From positions 1 through 35,396 of the forward strand of contig NZ_FRFA01000027.1 in assembly GCF_900143535.1 (NCBI RefSeq): DNA of 35,396 nucleotides, written 5' to 3'. This document shows, piece by piece, positions 24,344 through 32,381 of this stretch. This stretch comes from Tateyamaria sp. Alg231-49 (lineage in GTDB: Bacteria > Pseudomonadota > Alphaproteobacteria > Rhodobacterales > Rhodobacteraceae). The position numbers and the translations under genes were made by a program. Position 1 is the first letter of the stretch; the number at the start of each line of letters is the position of its first letter. The notes beneath the pieces are model-generated. The model made no database searches, had not been told where the DNA came from, and saw only the letters and a list, made by a program, of their open reading frames with translations.

Positions 24344-25396
24344 ATGCTGGAATTACTGGGTGAAGCCAACACCGTTGCCTTTATTGGATTGCTGGGCGGC
24401 ATAGCGCTTGGGCTGGCAGCACGCATTGGCCGCTTCTGCACGCTTGGGGCAATCGAAGACTTCCTCTACGGCTCAGATGATCGGCGCATGCGTATGTGGC
24501 TGATTGCCATCGGAGTCGCAATCGTTGGCACCCACATTGCCATCTCTACCGATCTATTTGACTCAGCCGAAGCGGCCTATCTCGACCGGGTGTGGAACCC
24601 CTTGGGAACCATCATTGGCGGACTGATGTTCGGTTATGGGATGGCCCTCAGCGGCAATTGTGGCTACGGCGCGCTCGCGCGACTTGGTGGAGGCGATCTG
24701 AGATCATTTGTGATCGTGTTGGTGATGGGCTTATCGGCCTATTTCGTCATGTCAGGGCCCCTCGCCCATCTGCGGGTCACTTTGTTCCCGGTCGAAACCG
24801 ATGCCACGTCGGCTCAGGGTTTTACTCAGCTGTTCGAAGGGTTTGGGGTCGCCCCCCTTGCAACCGGACTGGTGGCTGGAGGGGCCCTTTTGATATGGGC
24901 CATCTCGTCCGCAGAAATGCGCCGTTCGCCTGGACATATGTTTTGGGGTGCTGTGGTCGGCCTCGCCATCGTATCCGGATGGATTGGTACTTACTGGGTC
25001 GCCATGGCCGGGTTCGAGGCTGAGCCAATCGAAACCCACACCTTTGCCGCCCCGGTTGGCGATACGATTTTCTATTCGATGACAGCGTCCGGCAATGCCC
25101 TATCATTCAGCGTAGGGTCTGTGTTGGGTGTGGTGATCGGCGCAGCCCTCGGTTCTTATTCCAAGGGCCACTTTCGCTGGGAAGCCTGCGAAGATCCACG
25201 CGAATTGCGCCGTCAGATCATGGGCGCCGCGATCATGGGGCCTGGGGCCATCCTTGCCGTTGGTTGCAGCGTTGGCCAAGGCATCTCTGCATTTTCGGTC
25301 TTGGCGTTCAGTGCTCCCCTGGCCTTCCTGGCGATCTTCGTCGGAGCAGCTGTGGGGCTGAAACAATTGATCACCGGCTTCGCGCCTGCGGAATAG
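24344..25396 (+). CDS. soxT: YeeE/YedE-family sulfur transporter SoxT
   Basis: A 350-residue integral membrane protein with about ten helices. The repeat Cys are in RIGRFCTLGAIEDF, ALSGNCGYGALAR and AVGCSVGQGISAF, the pattern of sulfur-compound channels. It is encoded behind soxS and soxR as in Paracoccus soxTRS. It probably carries thiosulfate or a sulfane-sulfur signal into the cytoplasm for SoxR to sense, which is an inference. GGGGGAGAAGCC precedes its ATG. Confidence 0.9.
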   Translation: MLELLGEANTVAFIGLLGGIALGLAARIGRFCTLGAIEDFLYGSDDRRMRMWLIAIGVAIVGTHIAISTDLFDSAEAAYLDRVWNPLGTIIGGLMFGYGMALSGNCGYGALARLGGGDLRSFVIVLVMGLSAYFVMSGPLAHLRVTLFPVETDATSAQGFTQLFEGFGVAPLATGLVAGGALLIWAISSAEMRRSPGHMFWGAVVGLAIVSGWIGTYWVAMAGFEAEPIETHTFAAPVGDTIFYSMTASGNALSFSVGSVLGVVIGAALGSYSKGHFRWEACEDPRELRRQIMGAAIMGPGAILAVGCSVGQGISAFSVLAFSAPLAFLAIFVGAAVGLKQLITGFAPAE

Positions 25397-25714
25397 ACTT
25401 CTGAAGGCAAGCGCGCGCATTCAAACCTTGTTTCACCTTTGATCGCTTTAATTCGTTAGATACCTATCTGTGGTGCGTGGCTGACTGTGATAGGCATCAA
25501 AGCCGGTTTTTGGGGACTGCTTTAGAGATCGATTTAAAACGATGTGTCAGATGCGGGTATCGTCCATCGCAGACCCCACACCGATATTTGGCGGAAAATC
25601 AAAAGAACTTGGCCGACATTCACAAGGCAACCGGGCAAATCACCCTCATATGTGGTGTGGTTAGACGGACTGGTTCAATGGTTGTTTTTTGGGTGGGGGT
25701 GTCTGTCTGATCAC

Positions 25715-25763
25715 GAGGCGCGGAGACGGCAAATCCCCCAGATTTTTTTGCCGCCCGCGCCTC
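25715..25763 (+). other. Large two-part stem-loop, possible structured RNA
   Basis: GAGGCGCGG (25715-25723) pairs perfectly with CCGCGCCTC (25755-25763). Inside, CGGCAAA (25727-25733) pairs perfectly with TTTGCCG (25747-25753), around a 13-base loop. That gives 16 pairs broken only by a small asymmetric bulge. TGGTTG (25679-25684) could also pair with CAACCA (25770-25775) outside it. There is no T-run after the stem, so it is not a standard terminator. It lies about 320 bases after soxT and about 385 before the stop of the next gene. Confidence 0.6.
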
Positions 25764-26088
25764 AACCTCCAACCAAATTCAAGAAGCCTGATATGACACT
25801 GGAATAGAAAACTTCCAGAAAAATACTCAAAATCTAACAGCGCCAAGCAGCCACTCCCTAAATACAGGAATTTCAACGCGTTCAGCGGCGGGACCCCGTG
25901 CTCGGACATTCAGCTGTTCGCAGCGGTCGTTGGACCAAAGGGTCTGGAACCTCTGCTTTGAGCCCAGAGTGGACAAAACCCGCCAAACAAAGGGTTCAAG
26001 GGCAAGGATGACACATATGGCTTATGGTAGATGGCCAAAATGGATAACCGCCCAACAATGCGACGATCCAAATCTGGGCTGTGACCAT

Positions 26089-26107
26089 CCATGTTTTGGA
26101 AACATGG
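26089..26107 (-). terminator. Hairpin downstream of the vWA-Hint gene
   Basis: CCATGTTT pairs perfectly with AAACATGG around a three-base loop, 41 bases past the stop of the minus-strand vWA-Hint gene. The position fits a transcript end, but no T-run follows, so it is only a candidate. Confidence 0.4.
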
Positions 26108-26148
26108 CGGATCGGCCATTATCCGCAGACATCGTTCCCGCTCCAAGC

Positions 26149-27807
26149 TTAGTTCGTGATTGCCCTAGCCAGATGGCCACGTAACTCTTCGCGGGCACTT
26201 TCGTACACGTGAGACTGCTCATGCGCCAACTCAGGAAACAGCTCAAATAGCTCTTTACGGTGTGGCGCGCTTAGTCCTGCTACAGTTCGGGCAACAGGTT
26301 GAAAACTCTCGGCCTCAATACCGTCAGCGTAAACGATCTCGTGGTTTTCAAACGCCATATGGATATAGGTCACATCCTCAGTTGGCCTTTCTTCCGTAAT
26401 GGTTTTGTCGTTGCAGAGCGTAAACGCTGGAACCAAAACGCCTCCCGGATTTCCAAACAACATCTCAGCGCGCCAGTCCCGAACCAAAATACGGTGTTGG
26501 CGGGAAACCCGCATGTCTCGCTCAGGTGTCTGAGGGCCCAGTGCATCTTTGCGGATGAGGATTGGCCGCAACCGTTTGTTGACGGAGGCATAAGACCCCG
26601 ACACGGTCGTCGATCCAATCCATTTGATGGTTTGCGCGCCGTGATCACGGGTGACAACACGGTCACCAGCCTTCAAGTTTTGAATTGGAACATCACCGGC
26701 GAGGGTCCGAATAAGGGTGCCGGGCGTGAAACAAACCACAATGGTTAGATTGTGTTCGGTTTCGATTGTTTGTTCTGCTGAACCCGGCGGCGTATCGGGC
26801 GGGTCGCCCGGATCGGCCGCAAAGACAGAAGTGACTGTAACCGTTACGTCCTGACCTGCAGCAAAAACAGGGTCAATGGGGAAAAGTGAAATATCAATGG
26901 CCGTAGGTGTCTGAATCACGTTTGGATCGTCTGCCTCCAAAACAATCGTTTGCGTGATGGGGTTGCCATCGGCGTCAAAGCCTTCGATCTCGATCTCAAA
27001 TCTGAGGAATTCAGTGTCCGTCAATGGCTCGACAATAACGTCCAGCAATTCATCCGTGCTGAGCACCTGAGTCGCGCCGCCGGTATTGTCCAACTGATTT
27101 AGCGCAAAGAGACTACTGGCCGAGCCCAGACCGATCCCATTGATCGCCGCTCCCCAATCAGTTTCCAGTTCTGCCGCAGCATCTTGGATTGGGGTCGTCG
27201 TTTCACCGTCCGGCACCAGCGATTGCGAGAAGGGCACCGGAAAACCATCCGACAGGAAAACCACCAAGTTCGTATGAGTGGCGGGATCCGCATCGATGGC
27301 GGTAAACGCATCGCCTGCTGCTTCTAGCCCAGCGACATAGTTGGTTGTCCCGTTTGATCCGTCAGCGTCAATAGCCTCCAGTGCTTGAATAAACTCGTCG
27401 CGTTCATCCAGCGTGAAATTGCCTCGCACCTCGGCCGTTGGGCCATAAGTGACCAGAGAGATATCGATCTCGCTGGCGTCGTATCCAGCTGCAATATACT
27501 CGTCATAAAGATTAAGCGCTGCGATCAACTCGGCCTCAAGGATGGTTTCGTCTGTGCCATCTCCGTCGAAATCCGTCCCGGAACTGTTCGAGGATGATCC
27601 GGATGTGTCGATCACAATCGCAATGTTTACCTGCGCTTCCACATTGGAGTTGGTCAAGTTCACAGACAAACAAAACTCGTCCTCTCCCAAACCGCCATTG
27701 TCAGTGGTGGACAGGGTCGATGTTTGAACAAGCGACTCAGGGTTGTTTGACGTGGGATTAATCACCTGGGTTTCTGTGGCGACATCGTTGTTTCCTGTTG
27801 CAGGCAT
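26149..27807 (-). CDS. Von Willebrand A domain protein with C-terminal Hint domain
   Basis: A 552-residue acidic protein without a classical signal peptide, so probably exported by type I secretion. A Thr/Asn/Ser-rich N-terminus is followed by a vWA domain: MIDAS motif DTSGS at 67-71, then GTTNY and FLSDGFP supplying further metal contacts. A DFDGDGTDET insertion after the MIDAS strand looks calcium-binding. A beta-rich linker leads to the Hint domain starting at Cys359 (CFTPGTLIRTLAGDVPI), with SRQHRILV as the conserved His block. Hint domains can cleave the preceding peptide bond by an N-S acyl shift at that Cys, so the vWA part may be released or linked to another molecule. The start at 27807 has GGGAG before it. 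It is probably a surface or matrix-binding protein. Confidence 0.88.
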   Translation of the reverse strand: MPATGNNDVATETQVINPTSNNPESLVQTSTLSTTDNGGLGEDEFCLSVNLTNSNVEAQVNIAIVIDTSGSSSNSSGTDFDGDGTDETILEAELIAALNLYDEYIAAGYDASEIDISLVTYGPTAEVRGNFTLDERDEFIQALEAIDADGSNGTTNYVAGLEAAGDAFTAIDADPATHTNLVVFLSDGFPVPFSQSLVPDGETTTPIQDAAAELETDWGAAINGIGLGSASSLFALNQLDNTGGATQVLSTDELLDVIVEPLTDTEFLRFEIEIEGFDADGNPITQTIVLEADDPNVIQTPTAIDISLFPIDPVFAAGQDVTVTVTSVFAADPGDPPDTPPGSAEQTIETEHNLTIVVCFTPGTLIRTLAGDVPIQNLKAGDRVVTRDHGAQTIKWIGSTTVSGSYASVNKRLRPILIRKDALGPQTPERDMRVSRQHRILVRDWRAEMLFGNPGGVLVPAFTLCNDKTITEERPTEDVTYIHMAFENHEIVYADGIEAESFQPVARTVAGLSAPHRKELFELFPELAHEQSHVYESAREELRGHLARAITN

Positions 27808-28488
27808 TTTCGTCTCCCAAACACTTTTAACGCAGAACCATTGCACAAATTGCCCGCTGATTTTTTTGCCGAGAGCCTTTTTTCTGCATCGTTAGGTTTA
27901 TCAACTGTTAACGATACCCAATCTAAGGTGTGATTGTTTGAAGACTGGATACAAAAAATCAAGAAACGGGTTATATATCAGCGCTTTACGCGGGACGCAT
28001 CGTTCAATGCAATCTTGCTGCTGTCAATGTAAAAATTGACGAGCCCGGGTCTCTTGTTTGATCGTCTAACTACACTCAGGGCTCTTTCCTGCTCGCAGCG
28101 ATTGGCGCCAATACGGGCAACGGCTGCTTCTTCCGCAACTGAGATATTTGCCATTGACGCGTCGAATGGACGGTTTGGATCCTATTGACTTGGTTGACTG
28201 GCAACGACCGCTTTGAGGCATCCGCGCTGTGCTGCTGCACTTCACTGGCCGGATGGGGTCGACACGAGATTTATAGGTTTCGCAGCGAATGATCGGTTAA
28301 AGCCCAATGTAGACACAAACTCACACCAATTTCGTAAATGCACTGACGCCGTCGCCCCAAATGTTTGATGCGACGCCGCTAGAAATGAGCATATGAGGTC
28401 CCTACCGCAGCAAAGCTCGGAGGGATTTCTACTGAGTTGTGAATAAAGACCACTGCCTTCAAATTTCTTTCTGCTCGTTGCGATTTGA
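27808..28488. other. A+T-rich spacer between the two Hint genes
   Basis: About 680 bases. It contains one possible short gene on the minus strand (27978-28154, listed separately). The rest shows no domain, repeat or strong hairpin. The part next to the vWA-Hint start is A+T-rich and probably carries its promoter. Confidence 0.5.
27978..28154 (-). CDS. Possible short protein of unknown function
   Basis: An ATG-initiated 58-residue frame: MANISVAEEAAVARIGANRC and on to KIALNDASRVKR. The composition (Ala/Glu helix, basic middle RRSNKRPG, basic tail) is protein-like rather than random. However, no clear ribosome site precedes the ATG and I recognise no family. An in-frame stop 9 codons upstream means it does not extend left. 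It could be a remnant of a larger gene. Confidence 0.25.
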   Translation of the reverse strand: MANISVAEEAAVARIGANRCEQERALSVVRRSNKRPGLVNFYIDSSKIALNDASRVKR

Positions 28489-29517
28489 CTACCAGTTTAA
28501 CAGTTTAGCCTCGTGTTTTTTCAAGACTGGGTAGGCAAGTGACGATGGAATTTTTGTCACCATTGCGGCTTCAGTTGAAAAAATCTTTTGGAATTCAGCG
28601 TTGGTCTTGAGCGCCGAACCTGAGATGGTCCATTCGCTTGGAAGAAGAGTCTCCGCCGACAGGCCACTTGCATTTACGATGTAGTGATCTTCAAGAAGGA
28701 TGTGGTGATAGCTAACCGCATCCAGTTCCGCATCAATAGTGATGTCGCGCCCATTAACCAGATGTTTTGCCGCCACGAGAACTCCCGAAACGCCGAAATT
28801 CAGTTCATTCAATTTGCTGTCACAGTGCACACGATGCTGCTGTGACAACAGAACATCCCGCGTCGGTCGACTGTGTCCGAGACTACCTGCCTTGAATTTA
28901 ACAGGGCGCAGGTGGTTTCTGCCCGGATGATCCAGCTTGACCATTGATCCACCTGTCCAAAGGACCGGCTTTGGCCCGCTTAAGGTAGACACGATTTGTC
29001 CAACTTGCAGGTCTTCGACTGGAACCGGACCTCTTGGAGTTTCGAGGAGGGTGCCAGCTACAAAACAGGGCGGTGGTACGGGTTCAAGGTTATCCGGTGG
29101 CGGGCTGGTCTCCCAAGGTGGCCCGTTAGAATACCATGGTCCATCCCCGGGAGCGTAGTTGCCATCGCCGGGACTGATCGAAATCCCATCACCGGGACCT
29201 CCGATGAGGTCAAAATCGTTATCCTTTCCCCAGCCCACGACATCGACAACCGACAGGGTATCATCTGTGAGTATTAGTGCATCTCGCTGCCCTGACGGAG
29301 AGTCCAGTGGACCCAAGACCTGGCGATAGTAGATAAAGCCGTCGTCAGGATCCGAAACATAAGGCATTGATGTTTCTACACGGGTAATTTGGACGGGAGC
29401 TGATCCGTTTCCGGATTGCCCATAACTTACCAGAAACCAGCCCAACAAATCTTCCTCGGGCAAAGCTCGGATGAAGACCTCACCCGTGTCGATGTTGAAT
29501 GTGCTTATTTCAGCCAT
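28489..29517 (-). CDS. Secreted-type protein with C-terminal Hint domain
   Basis: A 342-residue protein without signal peptide. Residues 1-100 form a beta-rich domain (GWFLVSYGQSGNGSAPVQ, then ALILTDDTLSVVDVVGWG) that recalls lamin-tail-type domains, which have a LVxYNGxxG turn and a LVDxxGxVVDxVSWG end. This is a resemblance only. A Gly/Pro/Asp-rich linker (GGPGDGISISPGDGN and a proline run) leads to the Hint domain at Cys151 (CFVAGTLLETPRGPVPVEDL), with LSQQHRVHCD as the His block. The gene is on the same strand as the vWA-Hint gene with 680 bases between. The ATG at 29517 is preferred to a GTG three codons upstream. Confidence 0.85.
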   Translation of the reverse strand: MAEISTFNIDTGEVFIRALPEEDLLGWFLVSYGQSGNGSAPVQITRVETSMPYVSDPDDGFIYYRQVLGPLDSPSGQRDALILTDDTLSVVDVVGWGKDNDFDLIGGPGDGISISPGDGNYAPGDGPWYSNGPPWETSPPPDNLEPVPPPCFVAGTLLETPRGPVPVEDLQVGQIVSTLSGPKPVLWTGGSMVKLDHPGRNHLRPVKFKAGSLGHSRPTRDVLLSQQHRVHCDSKLNELNFGVSGVLVAAKHLVNGRDITIDAELDAVSYHHILLEDHYIVNASGLSAETLLPSEWTISGSALKTNAEFQKIFSTEAAMVTKIPSSLAYPVLKKHEAKLLNW

Positions 29518-29526
29518 TTGATCCAC

Positions 29527-29869
29527 TTTTTAGAGGATGGGTAACGTACAAAATTGAGACAAATCCGTCAAACTTGTGCTCTTTTTGTTTTGTCCCGCAA
29601 AGCAAAGACTGGGCCAAAGCGGCCTCTCAGTCTTGGTGATTTTCATGACGCATGTATCAGGCTGCGCTGTCCGTGCGGCAGCCATTGCCACCGGACACCG
29701 CGAAGGTCAACTTCGTTTCCTAACCAACGATTGGTGAACGAAAGTATGCGCGTGGGCTGCGAGGTTTACTATCTCAGCGGACTGCATCAGAAAGTGGAAG
29801 TGCAACTCTCAAAACGCCGAAATACAACTGCCTCGCCGACAAATTCGGCGAGGCAAATGCATAAGGTCA
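29527..29869. other. Spacer, no gene seen
   Basis: About 340 bases between the Hint gene start and the OmpA-DUF1254 stop. It holds the terminator at 29830-29854. The remaining bases must include the Hint gene's promoter, but I could not define it. Confidence 0.5.
29830..29854 (-). terminator. Terminator-like hairpin after the OmpA-DUF1254 gene
   Basis: GCCTCGCCGA and TCGGCGAGGC form a perfect 10-bp stem with a five-base loop, 15 bases after the stop of the minus-strand gene. The bases that follow on that strand (AGTTGTATTTCGG) are only moderately T-rich, but stem strength and location fit a transcript end for the DUF1254 operon. Confidence 0.7.
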
Positions 29870-31855
29870 TCATTCCACCAGTTCGAAGTCTCCTGGTTTC
29901 CAGCTTTTCTCGAACCAGGGCTCCAATGGGCCGTAGAGGCGCATCATAGCGTTGAAGCTTCTGCCTGGCGCGGTTTGTGCCCAATTGTTTTCCCAACCCT
30001 CCGGTGCCTCGGGGCCAAAGTAAATGGTGTAGCTGCCATCGTCATTCGCCTTGATCCCTTCGCGGTTTGAATCGATGCCGCCCGATTGTTGATCGGTTTC
30101 GAGGATCGAACGGGTCTGTCCGCTGTAGAGCATGAATGACCAGAAGTTCTTTGCGGGGACCGGCGCAGGCAGCGTGACTTTGTACGTCTTGGAGCCATCC
30201 AGATATGCGCCATCCTTGTCGCGCGCGGTCATCGCATAAACAGAGCCAGACCCAACCGGCGGTGCTGTCATAGCTGGCGTTATGCCCGTCGCCATGTAGA
30301 AAAAGTATGTCCGGTCATCCAGAATACGCGCTCCATCTTGCAAGAACTCGTAACTCTGGCGCTGGAATGGCGAGTTCCATTGGCGATCTTCGTAAAAGAA
30401 CACTCCTGGATCACGCGAAGCATAAGTGATGGAACGGGCAGTCGCATTCGCAATTGCCGCAGCCTCTTTGAAAATACCTTTCATCCGAGCGTCTGGCTCG
30501 AATGGCTCATCCTTTTTGATGCCGATGGATGCAAAGTTGCCAACGATCTCCGGCGCAAAGGCACCGACAGGATTGTTTTCCAGCGCCACATGGATCTCTT
30601 CAAAGAAATCTTCGTTATTGGCGTGAACAGTGTTGTGCTGCGTGCCTGACATATTGATGAAAGTCTCAGCAGGTGGATTTGCGGCTTCGGCGAGTGGATA
30701 GACATTCAAGCCCGCTTTGATCTCGGCAACGGGTCCCGCTGTGTCCCCATCTGGACCGGACGAACGCCGCAACAGCAACCAATGCTCATTTGCTTTCGTC
30801 CGCAGCTCAAAATACCCCTCCGGCACGACTGTTTTATCGTCATTGTGCAGCAGTAGGTATTTGCCGCCTTCACCTTTGTCGGCGCCAAGGGCACCGATGT
30901 CGGCAACGTAATCAAAGGCCGCATCGTCGAGCAAACCAAGCAGACCGCCAGGTACCTCAATAACCATTGGGCCTTGAGCAATATCAACATTGGCGCCGAT
31001 GTAGATGGTCGTCGTGTTCGGCGTCAGCCAGATCGACCGCGCATCCAAGAGCGTTTCCGCGATCAGGACGTCGTTGGGTTGCGCACCCAAGCTTTCGTAC
31101 CCTTGAAACATGCCCCGAAGGGAAGCGATTTTCATGCCATCAAGGAAAGCGGTGGTCGCTCTCATGAGGTCAAGATTGTCGAAGGTTTTCTCGACTGTGT
31201 CGGCAGAGGGCATCCCGTCAAAGAATTCCAATGTGCCAAGTGTTTCGGTTTCAACCCGATCAGGCGTCAGAACATTCTCGGGTACCTGGGCTGCAAACTT
31301 GGCGTTTGACTGCGCGGGCAGAGCAACTGCGTCTTCACTGGCGTTCCCTTGCTCCATCAATTCTTCGTCCAGAAGGACGAATTCAACGCGCCTATTCAGC
31401 GCGCGGCCTTCGTCGGACAGGTTCGACGCGACAGGTGCAATTGGGCCTGCACCCATCGCGACCAGCCGATCTTCAGCCACATTGTATGGCGCGGCCATCA
31501 ACGCAGCGCGAACAGCTGCTGCGCGGCGCTGTCCCAAATCCACATTGTAGCCAAATTCGCCCACAGAATCCGTGTGTCCAACAATGGCGATGCGCATTTC
31601 CGGCAATGTCGCCATGGCGCTGGCGAGTTTGAACAATACCTCTGGTGACGTCCCGCTAAGATCTGCACTGTCTGTTTCAAAGAAACCGCCGCTCATCGAA
31701 ACGCGTCCGTCTTCGCGCAAGGCGGCCAAAACCGCTTCATTTGTCAGCTCACCAATCGCGCGGGCACGTTCTTGCCCGAATGGCGATTGAGCTGTCACAG
31801 GACCAGCGTTGACCGCCAGTGCCATTGCCGTCATCGTGTATTTGAGATGCTTCAT
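29870..31855 (-). CDS. OmpA-DUF1254-DUF1214 fusion protein
   Basis: A 661-residue exported protein; MKHLKYTMTAMALAVNAGPV is a Sec signal cut after TAQ or near it. Residues about 50-165 are an OmpA C-terminal-type domain: IAIVGHTDSVG (88-99) with Asp96, NVDLGQRRAAAVRAAL and NRRVEFVLL, the pattern that binds meso-diaminopimelate of peptidoglycan. A linker leads to a DUF1254 domain at about 215-345 (LTPNTTTIYIGANVDIAQGP, PGGLLGLLDD, DKGEGGKYLLL). A DUF1214 domain fills the last 120 residues (PAKNFWSFMLYSGQTRS, YTIYFGPEAPEGWENNW). The usual DUF1254/DUF1214 protein lacks the OmpA part. The fusion should anchor the domain to the cell wall. AAGGAAC precedes the ATG. Confidence 0.88.
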   Translation of the reverse strand: MKHLKYTMTAMALAVNAGPVTAQSPFGQERARAIGELTNEAVLAALREDGRVSMSGGFFETDSADLSGTSPEVLFKLASAMATLPEMRIAIVGHTDSVGEFGYNVDLGQRRAAAVRAALMAAPYNVAEDRLVAMGAGPIAPVASNLSDEGRALNRRVEFVLLDEELMEQGNASEDAVALPAQSNAKFAAQVPENVLTPDRVETETLGTLEFFDGMPSADTVEKTFDNLDLMRATTAFLDGMKIASLRGMFQGYESLGAQPNDVLIAETLLDARSIWLTPNTTTIYIGANVDIAQGPMVIEVPGGLLGLLDDAAFDYVADIGALGADKGEGGKYLLLHNDDKTVVPEGYFELRTKANEHWLLLRRSSGPDGDTAGPVAEIKAGLNVYPLAEAANPPAETFINMSGTQHNTVHANNEDFFEEIHVALENNPVGAFAPEIVGNFASIGIKKDEPFEPDARMKGIFKEAAAIANATARSITYASRDPGVFFYEDRQWNSPFQRQSYEFLQDGARILDDRTYFFYMATGITPAMTAPPVGSGSVYAMTARDKDGAYLDGSKTYKVTLPAPVPAKNFWSFMLYSGQTRSILETDQQSGGIDSNREGIKANDDGSYTIYFGPEAPEGWENNWAQTAPGRSFNAMMRLYGPLEPWFEKSWKPGDFELVE

Positions 31856-31871
31856 CGTAGTTCCTTTTGGT

Positions 31872-32156
31872 TTATCGGTTGATGCGCGCCGCTGGGCCGC
31901 GCATCAGGGTGTAGGGAATGGCGCAAAGGAGGCCGGCCATCAAAACGGCTTGGACGATCCGGATGTTGCCGCCAGTTGCGTATTGGAAGGCACAGTCCAG
32001 AACAAAGGCCATCACCATGACTTTGCCTAAAGAGGTCCACGCAGAAACCAACGTTTGCCGTCGTTCATTTCGCCCGCTCATCAACGCGCGCAGATAAGGT
32101 GTCGCATTTGAGGCCGCGTCCTTGCGGCCATCTCTGATCGCAAAAAGCAATGCCAT
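31872..32156 (-). CDS. Small two-helix inner-membrane protein linked to DUF1254 genes
   Basis: A 94-residue protein. The cytoplasmic-looking N-terminus (RDGRKDAASNATPYLRALMS) is followed by GRNERRQTLVSAWTSLGK, then a helix VMVMAFVLDCAFQYAT and a second helix AVLMAGLLCAIPYTLMRGPA. Small proteins of this shape, with a TPYL motif and a closing YxLLRGP, accompany DUF1254/DUF1214 genes in many proteobacteria (family recall). No function is established. It lies 16 bases before the OmpA fusion gene and is probably co-transcribed. The start has no strong ribosome site. Confidence 0.75.
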   Translation of the reverse strand: MALLFAIRDGRKDAASNATPYLRALMSGRNERRQTLVSAWTSLGKVMVMAFVLDCAFQYATGGNIRIVQAVLMAGLLCAIPYTLMRGPAARINR

Positions 32157-32181
32157 TGTCGGCTGCTATAAAAGTCTGAGG

Positions 32182-32198
32182 CTGAACGGGCCGTTCAG
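32182..32198. promoter_or_regulatory. Perfect 17-base palindrome upstream of the small membrane protein
   Basis: CTGAACGG-G-CCGTTCAG is symmetric over 8 bases each side and lies 26 bases before the ATG at 32156. In such a place it could be an operator or a short mRNA hairpin. No promoter boxes were defined. Confidence 0.4.
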
Positions 32199-32381
32199 AC
32201 GTTCGTTGAGATGTGTGCCAATGTCGGGGTCCACGGGTCTATCGTTTCATTGATCAGATTTGAGAACTGTGACACTCGTTAAAGGAGACGGGTCCAAGAC
32301 ACCTGCAGCGCGAGGTAAGATGCTGAGATGTCCCGATACCGCCGCACATACTGAAGCCAGGATAGGCATCAGCCGGTCAGG

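Larger units (their letters stand above)
25397..26148. other. Spacer with stem-loops, no convincing gene
   Basis: About 750 bases. Open frames up to about 87 codons occur, but they lack domains and starts. The two conspicuous features are the large stem-loop at 25715-25763 and a small hairpin at 26089-26107, both listed separately. Confidence 0.55.

Noticed and set aside
25477..25710. Plus-strand frame with a CVRCGY pair that hints at a zinc ribbon
   Set aside because: Only one Cys pair, no start signal, and its end runs up to the large stem-loop.
26149..29517. Inteins inserted in housekeeping proteins
   Set aside because: The Hint domains are C-terminal with no C-extein, so they fit the hedgehog-like secreted class, not inteins.
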